The notes under the pieces are model-generated. The model was given only the letters and a program-made list of their open reading frames with translations. It was not told the origin of the DNA and searched no databases. Positions 12,000 to 24,304 of a stretch of 64,000 nt of DNA are shown here, piece by piece; positions within the stretch are counted from its first letter, which is position 1, and every line of letters begins with the position of its first letter. Both the position numbers and the translations under genes were made by a program. The stretch is from Climacteris rufus (taxonomy: Eukaryota > Chordata > Aves > Passeriformes > Climacteridae): positions 584,125 through 648,124 of the forward strand of contig VZRZ01002012.1 of assembly GCA_013398175.1 (NCBI GenBank), read 5' to 3'.

Positions 12000-14740
12000 C
12001 ATTTAGGAACAGTCAAATTTTCACCTGCATTGGCTGAATCCAGGGTGTTTCTCCTGGCATGAACAGGAAAAACAAAAACCATCATCCCTCACAAGCAGCA
12101 GAAACAAGATACTATCAAAGTACATGTTCTCTTGTCAGTCTTTATGCACTTACAAGTAATGGTGCTGTGTCTCAGACTTTTACTGCCAGCGGAGCACACA
12201 TGCTTTCCAGGAAGCTTTGGGTCTGAGGAGGCTTTCTCTCTGCCTTGTGCACTCCTGTGTTGCAGGTGGGGACCATCATCCTTATTTTCAACAGGACATG
12301 ACATCAGTGCTCTACAAGACCACTTAAAAAGGCTCTCCTGGCACGTTTCCTTCAGTCAGCCTCCAAGTCTTTCACTTCTGTGTTACTTGCTGAGCAAAGG
12401 AAAGCTGACTGTCCCAGATCTTGTTTAGACCAACAACAGCAGAGCAGACAACAGGACACTCTGAAGTGCTCCTTCTCCAAAAAGCTGAGCTTCAGCCCCA
12501 TGCATACTAATTTTCATCTGGGTTGGACATACCAGGACAAAAGACATACCACAGGTATAGATGGAGGCAGACAGAGGTCAGGCACCACAAATAAGGTCTG
12601 TATAGATCTGCTAACATAGCACTGATTTTCAGACAGGAAGGGTAGGAAACATCTCCTGAGCCCCAGCAAGGCTTTTCATGCTGTAGCTTATAAGTACCAG
12701 ATGTGAGGCTTCATTCACCTAATATCCACTACTATTTCTTTTACTACACAGGTGTTGCAGTGGCCCAGACCACCTTGGGGCTGAGTGCCATACAGTGGGT
12801 GGAATATAAATATTAAAATATAATAATAAAAACAAACAAATAAATAAATAAAATATAAAGTATTTTTAAATTGTCACAGAGTTTATAATTTATATCAATT
12901 TTTTTTTGTCTTTAATTCCAAAGCAAAAGAAAATTAACTCATAGTGGTTTTCAGTTCTGTGTTTTGAAACCAGAACACTTAAAACAATAATTTATTTTGC
13001 TTCCTCAGTTTTTCTTTTTCTCTATGATTTCTAACACCTGTACTGGTTAAACAACTCAAAAGCAAGCATAAAATCACCCATGGTATTTAAAAGGCTTTCA
13101 TGAGTTTGTCATCGCAGTTTAAGTTTACGTCATTGGTGCCAGGTCAACAGCACAGCTACATGGACAAGAAGAGCAGTGGTTACTGTACTGTCTGATGGCC
13201 ATGCTTTTCTCCTTGCTGCAATGCAACATTTAAATCCTATTATATTAGAGAAAAGGCAGTGTGAAGTGAGATAAGATTCAGCCTGTAAAGACCAGATGGC
13301 CTTTTTCATAAATTATAAGATCACAAGGAACATCTTACTCAGGCTCTAGTAGATAGGTACTGAACAGCTTTCACTGTTCTTCCCTAAGCCAGCCAGCTTT
13401 ACAAAAAACAGGCTGTGGTTGAGGGATTTGGCCAGTTTCTTTCGAAGTTTGTAGACTTCAACCTTGATCCACAACAATTAAAAGTGTCTCATAAAAATCT
13501 TTATTTCAGTGAGAATGATCACTGAGTTGGCTCCCTCTAGTACTTTTCTACAATTTTGCATCTAAAGCCATACACCAGAAAAGAGATGACTCAGTGACTG
13601 CTTGCATGTAGGAGGTTTTCTCCACATTTGTAGCAGCAGCTGCCTATAGAAGAGATCAGGGGAACTAAACTGATCTGACTCCCTGCCTTTCCACATATTC
13701 ACTGGACCTACACTGCCTCAACTCCCTGGTCAAAGCTCTGCTCCTGAAATTTCACTGAGTAGTTAAAGGATTGCTGCTATCTGAACAAAGGTGAGAGTTC
13801 ACCTGAAATTGGTGAATGTTTAAACTGAAGGGAATTGTGACAGTGTAATAGCACTAAAAGGGACAGAACGTGAAGAAATTACTTTGTAAAACCAGTCAAT
13901 ATTACGTATGTAGGGTTCTTAGAGCACTACCCCAGTCTTCCCCATACTGTCAAAGCTCTTAGGCTGCAGCAACTGAACAAGTTGCTCAAGGAATGACAAA
14001 ACACAGCCTGGAAAAATATTGGCATTACTAATAAGTGAATTCAGTCACTTCTGGACCCAAGAATGAAAAGGCACAGAAGAAAGGAGTTTATGAAAGCCCT
14101 TAAAAACTACAGATTTAAAAGGAACCTAGCAACCATTTAAGTTTTATGTGATAGAAATTATACCGGTATTTCATGATAGAGGTAAATTTTGAGGAGGAAT
14201 GCAAAGAACAGTAAGATTCATGAATGAAATGTAATACTCCAAACATTATACAGACATATCATCTACTGGCAACTCCTGTTGCAAACTGCAGTAGAAAACC
14301 CAGTGTAAGATAATACAAGAAAACCCTTAAATCAGTGAAAATTAACATTTACTGAAGCATGTATAAAAAGCACAGAAATTTAGGTCATGCTTGACTTCAG
14401 TTATGGCAGCAGCAGCAAATAAGATGACCAGCAAAAACTTAAAGAGTCAAAATGAGAAATAAGACAGAATTGCCATGTGCTGAAGGAACAAAATGATCCT
14501 GACATGAAAAACTGGAGATTTGCGGCCTTTTAAAACTTTGGATTAGTAACTGATGTATTTTGGCTCCATATAGTTTAAGAGGATTTGAAATATATAACAC
14601 TTCATTATATAGTTAAAGAAATTTTTGTGTTAATAAAGACACAAGAATGGTTCTGCCCTGAGATCTTGCTCCCCCTATACAGTTCGTGTAGATTCCAGCT
14701 TCTATATGGAAGAAGTTACTTCTTGGAACACAGTTTCCAA
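12000..14740. other. Unique non-coding sequence
   Basis: I see no recognisable gene. 12130-12450 is somewhat richer in G+C than its surroundings and has short open frames on both strands, but no motif. A simple (AAAT)n-like tract lies at 12806-12858. The rest is ordinary AT-rich sequence. Confidence 0.5.
12806..12858. repeat. A-rich (AAAT)n / (CAAA)n simple repeat
   Basis: The tract contains TAATAATAAAAACAAACAAA followed by TAAATAAATAAA. It is low-complexity sequence. Confidence 0.85.
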
Positions 14741-15225
14741 AATCATAGAATCTTAGAATCATTTAGGTTGGAAAAGACTATTAAATCCATCCATTAACCT
14801 GGGACTGTCAAGCCCACCATTAACCACATCCCCAAGTGCCATATTTACACAGCCTTTAAGTACCTCCAGGGATGGAGACTCCAGCGGTTCCCTGAGGAGC
14901 CTGTCACGGTGCTTAACAAATTCTTAACAATTCTTCTGGTGAAGAATTTTTTCCTCATTTGTATTCTAAACCTCCCCTGACACAACTTTAGGCCACTTCC
15001 TCTTGTCCTATCCCCTGTCAGCTTGGAGAAGAGACCAACCTCCAACTCACTACAGCCTCCTTTCAGGCAGTTGTAGTGAGCAATAAGATCTCCCCTGACC
15101 CTTCTTTCCTGCAGGTTAAACAACCCCAGCTCCCTCAGTGACTCCTCATAAGACTTGTGCTCCAGACCCTTCACAGCTTTGTTGTTCCTTGGACACACTC
15201 CAGCATCTCAATGTTTTTCTTAAGG
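14741..15225 (-). mobile_element. CR1 LINE 3' fragment (minus)
   Basis: The plus strand opens with AATCATAGAATCTTAGAATC, the complement of the repeated ATTCTATG tail, then TTTAGGTTGGAAAAGAC. On the minus strand the frame at 15198-14845 encodes recognisable CR1 ORF2 C-terminal segments: GLEHKSYEESLRELGLFNLQ, RGDLIAHYNCLKGG, then DRTRGSGLKL and an IQMRKKFFT stretch. After that the frame shifts, since the KHWNRLP-like part is disrupted. It is 5'-truncated near 15225, where similarity fades after the segment corresponding to the KDIEVLERVQRR region. It is inactive, and its type of tail (GTTGGAAAAGAC) differs from that of the 62-kb copy, suggesting another subfamily. Confidence 0.94.
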
Positions 15226-16364
15226 AGGATGCAAGATTTCCCAACAGCTGGGCAACCAGAGGACAATTCTTAATGTTCGAATTTAAGGCCCTGACTACAA
15301 ATATAATAATAAAAAATAATAATCTATGGATTCATAATGCTGACATTGTACCAGCATCTTTTAGACAGAAAACGTCAGTACCCCGTTTTGTGTTAGTCTT
15401 CAATCATTTTCTGCACATTTAATATTTAAACCCAAGTTATTTTAATGTATTTCAGTGATTTTTTTTTTTTCTGGGGCAGACTGCTTGAAATTCTTAGGTT
15501 TCTAGATCAAACCTGTAAGTTAATGCAGATGACATCTACAAGTATACTAATTTTATGTGACTCTCAAGTGAGAAAAATATGTTTAATTATAGTAAAGTCT
15601 AAAAATTATTTCTTTCATTTCCATCCTTACCCTTTTAGCTCTCAGTCAGAAACAAACTGAATATTTGCAGTGTGTGATTAATGTAACCTATTGTCACAAG
15701 GGTCCTTTTAAGGAACAATGTGCAAACATTCAGATTTCTAGGATACACATAATTCTTGCACATTTAGAGACTCTTTTCCTTCTTTCTGACATACACTTAT
15801 TTGCATTCCAAGAAGCATCAAATACACACTAAATTAATCATTGTCTTCACTTACTCTTTGATTTTAAGCCATCCAAGTATAGAAAAAAATGTGTACTGAC
15901 ATGGAATGACATTTATGCCTTAGCAGAATGTCAGCACAGGCTTTTTATAAAGCCTAAGAAAGAGGCTATGTAGGAAAAAAAATTCTTCATTCAGTGACAA
16001 TGAAAGCACTAAACCTTGGAGACTGACTATTTATTTTAATAAATGTTCCTGACGAGGGCTTATGTCAATCAATGTTCAGACCACATTACATTAGCTGTGG
16101 TCTTGCCATTCTCATTTTACATGGGGATCTGGGGTTGTTCTCTCATTATTCCAGATCCTAGAATCTCTGATTTTCTGTGGGAAATGGGCTATCCCAATCT
16201 GTTTTCAGTTTGTAAAGATGAGTTTCCAAGTTTCCAGCACTCTGTTGAATAACTGCCACCTAAGTTGCATTAATATAATTAAACTAACCTTACACACTTA
16301 CTTGCTCTCCATATATGTTCTTAGAGCACAAGAGCTCTTCCTCCCAATGTGTAAAAATTCAAGC
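15226..16364. other. Unique AT-rich non-coding sequence
   Basis: I see no gene or named repeat. A 12-base T run lies at 15459-15470. Confidence 0.5.
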
Positions 16365-18315
16365 AAGGCAGGCTGGAAACCAGAATGACTGAGCAAGGAC
16401 GTGGCTGTCACACTGAGGAGTAAGAAGGAAATGCAGTCAGGGGAAGCAAGGGCAGGTGACCTGGCAAGAGTACAGGGATATGGTTCAGAGGTGTAGGAAA
16501 GGAATGGGGAAAGCTAAGGCACAGATGGAACAGGACTTGGCAAGAGATGTGAAGAATAAAAAGGGAATCTATAATACATAGGTCAAAAAAGAAAAGCCAA
16601 GGAGAGTGTGTCCCCTGATAAACGAGCAGGGAGAACTGCTGACAATAGATATAGAGGAGTCTGAGGACTCTTTACATTATTCTTTACTGGCATTAGATTT
16701 CCCATGTCTCCTGAGTCCCTGGACCTCTAGGTGGGGCTTGGGGAAGTGAAGTCCCTCCCACTGTATGTGAACAGCAAGTTTGGGAGTACTTGATGAAACT
16801 GAATAGCTACAAGCCTATGGGCCTGATGAGATGCATCCCAGGGTCCTGAGGGAACTGGCTGATGTTGTTGCCAAGACATTCTCCATCATGTTTGAAAAGT
16901 CATGGTTGGTTAGGCAAGGTCCCCAGTCACTGAAAAAAGGGAAACATCACACCTGTTTTCCAAAAGGGAAGAAAAGAAGACCCTATATGGAAATATAGGC
17001 CACTGAATTTCACCTCTGTGAGTGGGAAGATCATGGAGCAGATCCTCGTGGAAGCAATGTTAGACATGTGCAAGACAGGGAGGTAATTTGAGACAGCCAG
17101 CATTGCTTCACTAAGGGCAAATTGTGCTTGATCAACCTGGGGGCCTTCTATCATGGGGTGACTGCAATGGTTGACAAGGAAAGACTGATTGATGCCATCT
17201 ACCTAGCCTTCTGTAAGGCCTTTGACACAGTGTCACAAGATATACTTATTTCCAAATTGGAGAGACATTCATTTAAAGGGTGGACTATTCAGTGGGTAGG
17301 GATTTGGCTGAATGGATGCAGCCAGGGAGTTGCAGTCAATGGTTCTATGTCCAGATGAAGTCTGGTGATGAGTGGTGTCCCTCAGGGCTCTGTCCTGGGA
17401 TGAGTGCTCTTCAAAATCTTCATCCATGACACAGACAGTGGGATCAAGTGCACCCTCAGCCAGTCTGCAACTGGGACCAAGCTGAGTGGTGCAGTTGGCA
17501 CAAAAGAAGGATGAGATGAGGTCCAGAGGCACCTGGATAAGCTTGAGAAGTGGGCCCAAGAGAACATAATGAAGTTCAAAAAGTCCGAAAGGTCCTGCAC
17601 ATGGATCAGGGCAATCCCACACATCAGCAGAGACTGGGAGAAGAACTCATTGAGAGCAGTCCTGCAGAAGTGGGCTTGGGGGGGGTTCTTGTGGATGAAA
17701 AGCTGAACATGAGCCAACTGTTTGTACTCACAGTCCAGAAAGCCAACAGCATCCTGGGCTGCTTCAAAAGCAGCACGGGCAGCAGTCGGGGAAGGGGATT
17801 CTATCCCCTTACTCTGCTTTTGTGAGAACCCAGCTGAACTACTGCATCTAGCCCTGGGGTCTTCAGCACAAGAAATATGTGGAGTTGTTGGAGATGGTCC
17901 AGAGGAGGGTCACAAAGATGATTAGAGGGCTGGAGCACCTTCCCTGTGAACACAAGCTGAGAGAGTTGGGGTTGTTCAGCCTGGAGAAGAGAAGACTTTG
18001 GGGATGCATTATTGTGACCCTCCAGTACTTAAACTGAGTGTAAAAAGGGCGAGTTAGTGATAAAACTAGGTGTTTTAACATAAAATAAGGGAGATTTATA
18101 GTAGGTGTTGGGAAGAAACTCTTTACTGTGAGGGCAATGAGGCACTGAAAGAGGTTGGCCAAAGTTATGAATGCCCTGTAAGTGTTCAAGATCAGGTTGG
18201 ATGGGGCCCTGAGCAACCTGATCTGGCACAGTGACATCCCTGCCCATGGCAGGGGGTGTTGGGACCAGATGATCTTTAGAGTCCCTTCCAATCCTTAACA
18301 TGCTAGGATTTTATG
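16365..18315 (+). mobile_element. CR1 LINE, longest copy, RT region to 3' end (plus)
   Basis: This is a roughly 1.95-kb 5'-truncated CR1. In order it shows the region upstream of the reverse transcriptase (about 16375-16800, very decayed); the segment CCTGATGAGATGCATCCCAG at about 16821 corresponding to the PDEIHPRVLRELA motif; RT motif A at 17193-17230; the APQGS-like motif at about 17370-17400 (GTGTCCCTCAGGGCTCTGTC); a ruined FADD box at 17464-17475; the KAKCKVLHLG-like block near 17570-17610; the ORF2 C-terminus (LRELGLFSLEKRRL-like at about 17957-18000); and the 3' tail GATGATCTTTAGAGTCCCTT at about 18265-18290. Only 17122-17358 stays open for long. Motif A there reads AIYLAFCKAFDTV, where CR1 normally has an aspartate (YLDFCKAFDTV). 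The DD of the FADD box is replaced by T-G. Many frameshifts and stops make it dead. The minus-strand frames at 17269-17717 and 17863-18301 are antisense shadows. Confidence 0.95.
17122..17358 (+). pseudogene. CR1 reverse transcriptase fragment (palm, motif A)
   Basis: This 78-codon open piece of the CR1 ORF2 reverse transcriptase lies inside the larger element. It begins with LINLGAFYHGVTAMVDKERL (family form: NLIAFYDGVTTSVDKG), then the motif A stretch, then LISKLERHSFKGWTIQWVGI, WLNGCSQGVAVNGSMSR and a stop. In an active enzyme this region forms the palm subdomain that copies LINE RNA at a nicked target. Here the first catalytic aspartate has become alanine (codon at 17206-17208). The frame is broken on both sides, so no working protein is expected. 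Confidence 0.9.
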
Positions 18316-18974
18316 TTAATATAATCCACCTATCAAACTTGTTAAACAATGCACTTCTAAGAAGAATGGAAGTTGAGTGCCTACTGAGGACCAAAAATTA
18401 TAAAACAAAATGTTAATGAGGAGAGAAATTTTCTTTTATCTATTTTTTAGCTTTCCTACCTCTCCAGAGCTTTCCTAGTATTTAGTCTATGTCAGCATGG
18501 TATCACTTCCCCAGCTCTACATCCACTGACTGAGTATTCCAGGTTATATTTTCCTATGCATAGTAATTTGAAGTGGCAGAGTAACATTATTAATTAACAA
18601 TTACTCTTTTTAGAAGTTTTTATCTAATACTTTCATAACTGATTAATCACAACATAGGTTCTACTGTGAAGTGGAAACAAAGGAGCTGTGCTTTGAAAAA
18701 GCTCTCTACATCTGTATAAAACAAGACAGTCTTTGCTTGTATAAACTTTCTTGCTTATTAACGTGTACAGCACATGCATAAACATTCTTGCTCTGCATGA
18801 TTCAATGACTCTGAATTTTAAATAGTCCCTTTAGGTAGAAGCACTGTAGAGAAAATTATTTAAGAAGCAAAATAAAAGTCAGTGAACAGTGATAGAACTC
18901 GAGGAATTACAGCTCATATTTCAACGGAAGGATTTTCTCAGAAACATGCAACGTATCAAGACTGTATGCATTCA

Positions 18975-18994
18975 ATCAAGAATGTATTCTTGAT
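18975..18994. repeat. Perfect short palindrome
   Basis: ATCAAGAAT and its complement ATTCTTGAT are separated by GT, forming a 9-bp stem with a 2-base centre. It is too short to assign a role. Confidence 0.7.
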
Positions 18995-19348
18995 ATAAAG
19001 TCTACAAAACATCTAACCATAATTAATACAGTACCTTTAAGCATTTGTGACTTTCTAAATTTACTGACAAAATAACAATATAACAATTTATTTAGAATTT
19101 ACATTTACAGTTGCTAGAAGGCTTTACTCTGCAAGAAAATATTATCAAACTGTCAAATGAAGTCCTTAAAGACTATAAAAGACTATCATTGACTGCATGA
19201 AACAGTTAAAGGTAGATTCTTATCTTCTCTCGGAATGGAGCAGCCGAACAATAAAGGTCATACTTTTAATGTTGATATGAAAAGGTTTTGTGTAACTTTT
19301 ACTTGTCACTCAGTTCATTCCCTGTTGAAATCCAGTAATTATTTTCTC

Positions 19349-19367
19349 TTTTTTTTTTTTTTTTTTT
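19349..19367. repeat. Poly-T run (19 bases)
   Basis: This is a simple homopolymer tract in otherwise unique sequence. It could be the tail of an old minus-strand retroposed copy, but nothing recognisable lies next to it. Confidence 0.9.
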
Positions 19368-19932
19368 ATTTTTAACACATTTCCTAAGTATGTGTTTAAC
19401 TTGGGACTTGTGAAATGGCTAAATATAGTAGCAGGCAAGTTGCCTGGTTGCACACTGCAGAAGTGTGACATTTGGTATCCAAACTGTGATAATATGGAAA
19501 ATAGAGAGGAGAGAACGATTAGAAAAGGTTAGGCACTGCAGCCTAAGTAGGACACAACACATAACACACCCGCATACATTACATGTATACATTAGATAGT
19601 ATGTGCAGAACCTTTTTCCTTGACTTTCTGGAAATCAGGAGTTTACAAAACGATCTGTGCTTGAGTTCTTACAAAATAGATACAACCAAAATAAATACCA
19701 AGTTAAAAATGAAAAAGTAGGATGTCTTTATTTATGCACAAATGGGTTTTTTGGATTGTTGGTCAAAAATTTTAACAGCTATTAAGTGTGCACAGAGTGC
19801 AGAGGTGTCCTAGTTTTTAGGCCAAAATTTTAAGTTGTTCTATATTGATTAACAATACACAACAGCTTTAGTATGTTGTCACAGGTTCTACTCTATAATT
19901 GAAAGAGAAAAATCACAAAAAAAAATATATAC

Positions 19933-19934
<2 letters not shown>

Positions 19935-19966
<32 letters not shown>
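19935..19966. repeat. (TA)n microsatellite
   Basis: About 16 uninterrupted TA units follow ATATATACGAG. It is likely to vary in length between individuals. Confidence 0.95.
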
Positions 19967-19968
<2 letters not shown>

Positions 19969-21184
19969 ATGAAATATTAATAATAAAATCCTAGCTCAAC
20001 AGTATATATTTTCCATGACAGAAGTTTAACACCTTCACATGCTTTGGTTTTTCTGGTAGGAAAGTCCAGTAAAAAAAGGAATTTGCTAAATGCAAGCAGA
20101 GTGAACTTCACGCCCCACCACATCCTTCTGCCCACCACCTTCCAGATCCATTCCAAGGCCCATGAAGCACTTCAATCCCACTTCAGCAACAGTTTGATGT
20201 CAAGTTATGCAATTTTCAGAACAAATGTTACCTCATGTTTGGTAGCTATATTTCCTACTGTAAATTAAAGTGGTCTGCAAACACAAATGTTATGAAAAAT
20301 GAATATAACAGTTTTAAAATCTGAGATAACAGTGATGTAAAAGGTGAAATTATTAATAATTTCATTTTAATAATTAAAAAAGGGATGATTACATACTATA
20401 GGAAGAGTGTACTCTGCACTGCAGGTTCTTAGGCCTATTAATATAATGGGTTAACAAAGAGTTCATTGCACTTCAGAAAACTGCCAGACTTGCACTTCTG
20501 TATAGCAAACTGTGTTTTAAAAGAAGGATTTAAAGAAAGACCTGGTAGTTTTTTTACCCTGCTGAAGTCCAGCTATTCCTGTATTATATATAAATTTTCT
20601 CTTGTTAAGCAGGAAATGTAGGTGTTCCCTTAAGATCTGTTTTCTGCCATAAAAAGGCAACCCTGAATTCTGTTATGTAACAGGCTGATGCAATGGCAAA
20701 TGCTCTGGTCTTCTGCAAACCCATTTCTCCTGTCCCTATAATCCAGGACAGGCAACACTTTTGCTGTAAGGTCTGGCTACAGGATAAATTTCAAATGCTA
20801 GATAGATAATGCTTTTCTATAGAAAGAATCATCCATACTGGATGAAGTGAAAAGAGAGTAGAAAAAAATATTTGCTGCCAGACACAAGCAGTTCAAGGAG
20901 TCTCTCCTGAGACCAGCAGCACTTAGTCCATACTCCTTAGCTCCTGGAAATGAAGGAGAATGGAAAGTAGAAGCATAATAGGTAAATGGAGATTTTCAGG
21001 CCAAGGGGAAAGTACATAAGTAAATTGCCTACCAAACACTTTCCTGTTCTCAAAAGCAGAAAAAAAACCACACTGGGGAGATACCTTAATGAAGAAAAAC
21101 CCCTTGTTTAAGCCATATGAAGGAGAAAAAGGACATTTGAAGAATACTTTCTAAATGTTGTCATTTAAGGTCACAAACCAGGGC

Positions 21185-21229
21185 TTGCAAATGTTCATCA
21201 GACAAGTTGCAAATGTGTATCAGACAATG
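21185..21229. repeat. Two-copy tandem repeat, about 22 bp
   Basis: TTGCAAATGTTCATCAGACA is followed at once by TTGCAAATGTGTATCAGACA. This is a small slippage duplication. Confidence 0.75.
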
Positions 21230-22379
21230 TTACAGCATAAGCCTTCTAGTACTTTGCATGGACGAAAAAAGGTTTTGAGAAATATGACTGACTGTGAAAA
21301 GATGGAATATTCTTAATATTTCTATTCTAAAGAACACACACAGTATAAAATATAGATGCTGCAGGTCTGATTTTTTTTTTTTAACTTGTGTTTCTAGAAC
21401 AACCATAGGGAATGAAAGACATATTTCTCTCAGTAAGATGAACTGCTTTCAGGTGGTTTCTTGTGCTGTTGTATTTCTTTATGCATTTAGGAATATGTGG
21501 ATGAAAAAAATTACATATTGTAACTCATATTGGAAAGCCACACACAACCAAAAAGAAGTTCTGAGCTGAACCAAATATTCTTCTTTCAGCTGTTCTGCAA
21601 AAGAGCAGTCTACTGTTGAATAACAGTAACTTAAAAGACTCCCAGTGGGATTAATTTTTTTTTTAAATCCATCACCTGATCTCAGATCTTTGCCAGTGAT
21701 TCCTCTAGAGTTGGAGAGAGGGGCACATCTAGAGGTGGGAGCAGGGCAGTGTCCTCATCATTTAGGGATTTGGTCAAAATCATTCTTTTTTGCTGCTATT
21801 TCCACAGCCTAAAGACAGACTCTAGACAACTATCTTAGACTAAATCACTAATTTTGGACAGGTTACCTTGGGTGAGATGTACTCAGCCATAGCACCCTGA
21901 TTAATGCCACTCATGGAAAGGATTTGAGAATGAGAATTGAGAATGAAAAGTAAATCATGAAAGTTATTAAAGAACATCTATAATGCAGCAAAATAAACCT
22001 GTGACTGATATTAAAATGGTAATTTCAGAAATGGTGCAATAGGTAGTGTTATCACATTTTAAGAAAAAAGTAATTAATTTATAGGAAAAGATAACATTAT
22101 ATATATTGAAGAAAAATACTTTCTATAGTTGTGGTTATTATATTCCCATCACTGCAATCTCTGGGTAGCACATAATTTAAATTGTGAAATAAATAACACC
22201 ATGCTATGATAAGCAATAACATTTACCAGTTACATTGCTGATTTTTCTAGCCCAATTTAATACTCATTTATGCTTAGATAAATAGATGATCCTTGGCTAT
22301 CCAAAGAATAATAATTCCTGAGCTAACACCCTACGCAATGAATCCACATCTCTGCCAGCCTTTACATTATCCCCCAAGC

Positions 22380-22800
22380 AGAAGGTCAGCTATCAAACCT
22401 GAAAACAAAAATTACAGCCTTAGCGTTGGCACAATCTATTTGAGTGCTAAGGGATGATGGCAGGTGAGAATTAATGGTGTGCAGCAATAGATTTCCCAGA
22501 GAATCACACTCACTGTAGAGCAATCTTTCTTTGGCTTTATCAAATAAAAGACTTTTTCAACCATGAGTCCATGGTGCAGCATAAGGGACAAGCGTGCCAA
22601 TGGAAATCAGCAATAGCAGAAACATTTTATTAATTGGGTCCTGTCAAACATCTGGATTTAATGGCATCAGTGGAAGTAATTAAAGGCCATTAGTAGCCCA
22701 CAAGTTTTCCCATTTCCCAGAGGTGTTTCAAACGCTGCAGACTCCAGTCTTACACGATAACAAAGAGACATTGATCACTCAAGCTTTGTCACTCGCAACA
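22380..22800. other. Candidate conserved non-coding element
   Basis: This is a repeat-free stretch of balanced composition with many homeodomain-type cores, such as TTATTAATTGGG at about 22628, GGATTTAATGGC at about 22654, and GTAATTAAAGGCCATTAG at about 22676. There is no open frame of note. That texture is common in developmental enhancers, but the call is an inference from appearance only. No alignment was possible. Confidence 0.2.
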
Positions 22801-23024
22801 ATACTGCTCTCCTGAGACACCCATTGTCCCTCTAAAATTGACATAGAGAGTACATCTCCCCTTGGAGATCCGTCCACTTTCAGGACCCTTGCATCACTCC
22901 TCACACTCAAGACACATGGAGGAAACTAAATCCTTAATGTGTGTCAGCATATCAGGTGCTGTCACTAGGACCAGAAAGTATAACTACTTTGTATAATTAC
23001 TTAGCAATAAGTTGGTAGACATTA

Positions 23025-23170
23025 CTAATGTACTTTGGCCAGACTTTCACTGGTCCATAAGGGTAAATTTGTCTTTTTATTTTGCACAGGGCAGCTTCCA
23101 CCCCTGCAACACTGACCTAAAAAGATTGCCCAAATAGAAGTTTTTATTGTGTCATTGCTGAGTTTTCATA
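23025..23170 (+). repeat. Unassigned dispersed repeat, copy A
   Basis: This matches 29924-30070 in the same orientation over about 145 bases. Shared blocks include TTGGCCAGAC, CCATAAGG, the identical CTTTTTATTTTGCACAG, and CAACACTGA. By eye roughly three quarters of positions agree. It does not resemble CR1. It may be part of an old retrotransposon, an LTR piece or a DNA transposon. The strand given is arbitrary. Confidence 0.65.
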
Positions 23171-23656
23171 ATTAACCAATTAAACAGGTTCTGCACCAAA
23201 ATAATACATTGTTTTCCTCCCTATAACAAGATTTCTTTTCTATGATTGAAAAATAAATATATCTCAATATAGCTACAGAGATTTAGGGGATCTAAATTAT
23301 ATTTATTCAGTCCTGTATATGGAAGTCCCATCTTTCATAGATTTTGGGGGTGTCAGGAGGATTACTAAAAACTGCAGGGCAAACTGTTGAAGAGATTTAG
23401 AAAATTCATCTAAGTTTAAACAGGATTTGCAAGAATAATATTTGACATATAAATAATTCAAGTTTGAAAAATATGCCAAAAATTTGCATTCTGTTTCCCT
23501 GTAAGAAGGCAACATAACATTCATGTCTCATACATCTTTCCTTGTTTTAGCACCTCTGTGGCTATAAATAAGACCATAAGATAACATTATGCATTTAGAA
23601 CAATAAGCAACACTAGTAATATTTTAAAGTCAGAAATTTTTCCTCCTTTTGCCCAG

Positions 23657-23690
23657 GGGTCCAACTGCCCAGCAGAAGGCAGTTTGTAAG
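23657..23690 (+). other. Weak microexon-like block
   Basis: A good acceptor-like tract (TTCCTCCTTTTGCCCAG ending at 23656) and a donor-like AAG/GTAAAA (23688-23694) flank 34 bases that are open in one frame (GPTAQQKAVCK). This can easily occur by chance and is recorded only as a candidate. Confidence 0.1.
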
Positions 23691-24304
23691 GTAAAAAAAG
23701 AATACATCATATCTCTGTAAAAAGCAAAGCTTTAAATTTATTCAAGATTTCCTCACAGAAAAAAAATAGATTTTCATTTCTCAAACATAAATGAAACGAA
23801 GAGTCTGATAGATGGTGTAGCAACACAAATTATCAGTGAACTGAAATGATAAAAATTATTCCACCAATCCATTTCAATCATTCTAACCAAGAAGGATCTC
23901 TGCTGAAATATCAAAATTGTTATGAAGAGCCACAACATAATGATAGTTTGCATATAATTAGTAAATCAAATGGAACTGCATGGGAGACAGAACAGGAAAG
24001 CAGTTCTCTACTGATTCAATAAACTGCCTTTGTCATTCTCAATTTGTTTTACCATTTGGATTTTAATTACAAATCGAGTACCTAATCTAAGCTGAAACCA
24101 GATAACTCAATTTATGCCAGGTATGTGTTTCCAGAAAGTAATCAGTCTGGAAGGGCAGACAGGAAGGGCTAGTGCAGCTGCCCCAGTGGAGCTCTGGAGA
24201 AACCAGGCTGCCATCCCAGTGCCATTGCAAGGCTGTGCCCTTCTCTCAGTATCCCTGTGGGAGGTGCACCCAGGCAGAGAAACTCCTGTTAGTGGCAGAA
24301 ATTT

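Larger units (their letters stand above)
18316..24304. other. Long non-coding AT-rich segment
   Basis: I see no gene. It contains a T19 run (19349-19367), a (TA)n array (19935-19966), a 22-bp tandem pair (21185-21229), one copy of an unassigned dispersed repeat (23025-23170), and a stretch at 22380-22800 whose texture suggests conserved non-coding DNA. 24130-24304 is G+C-richer and abuts the next CR1. It may be a more diverged part of that element or unique sequence. Confidence 0.5.

Noticed and set aside
13600..13720. Possible third ancient CR1 tail
   Set aside because: Only a TGATCTGACTCCCTG-like match was seen, with no supporting blocks in order.
17269..17717. Overlapping minus-strand frames of 111-117 codons
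   Set aside because: They are antisense to the CR1 reverse transcriptase on the plus strand.
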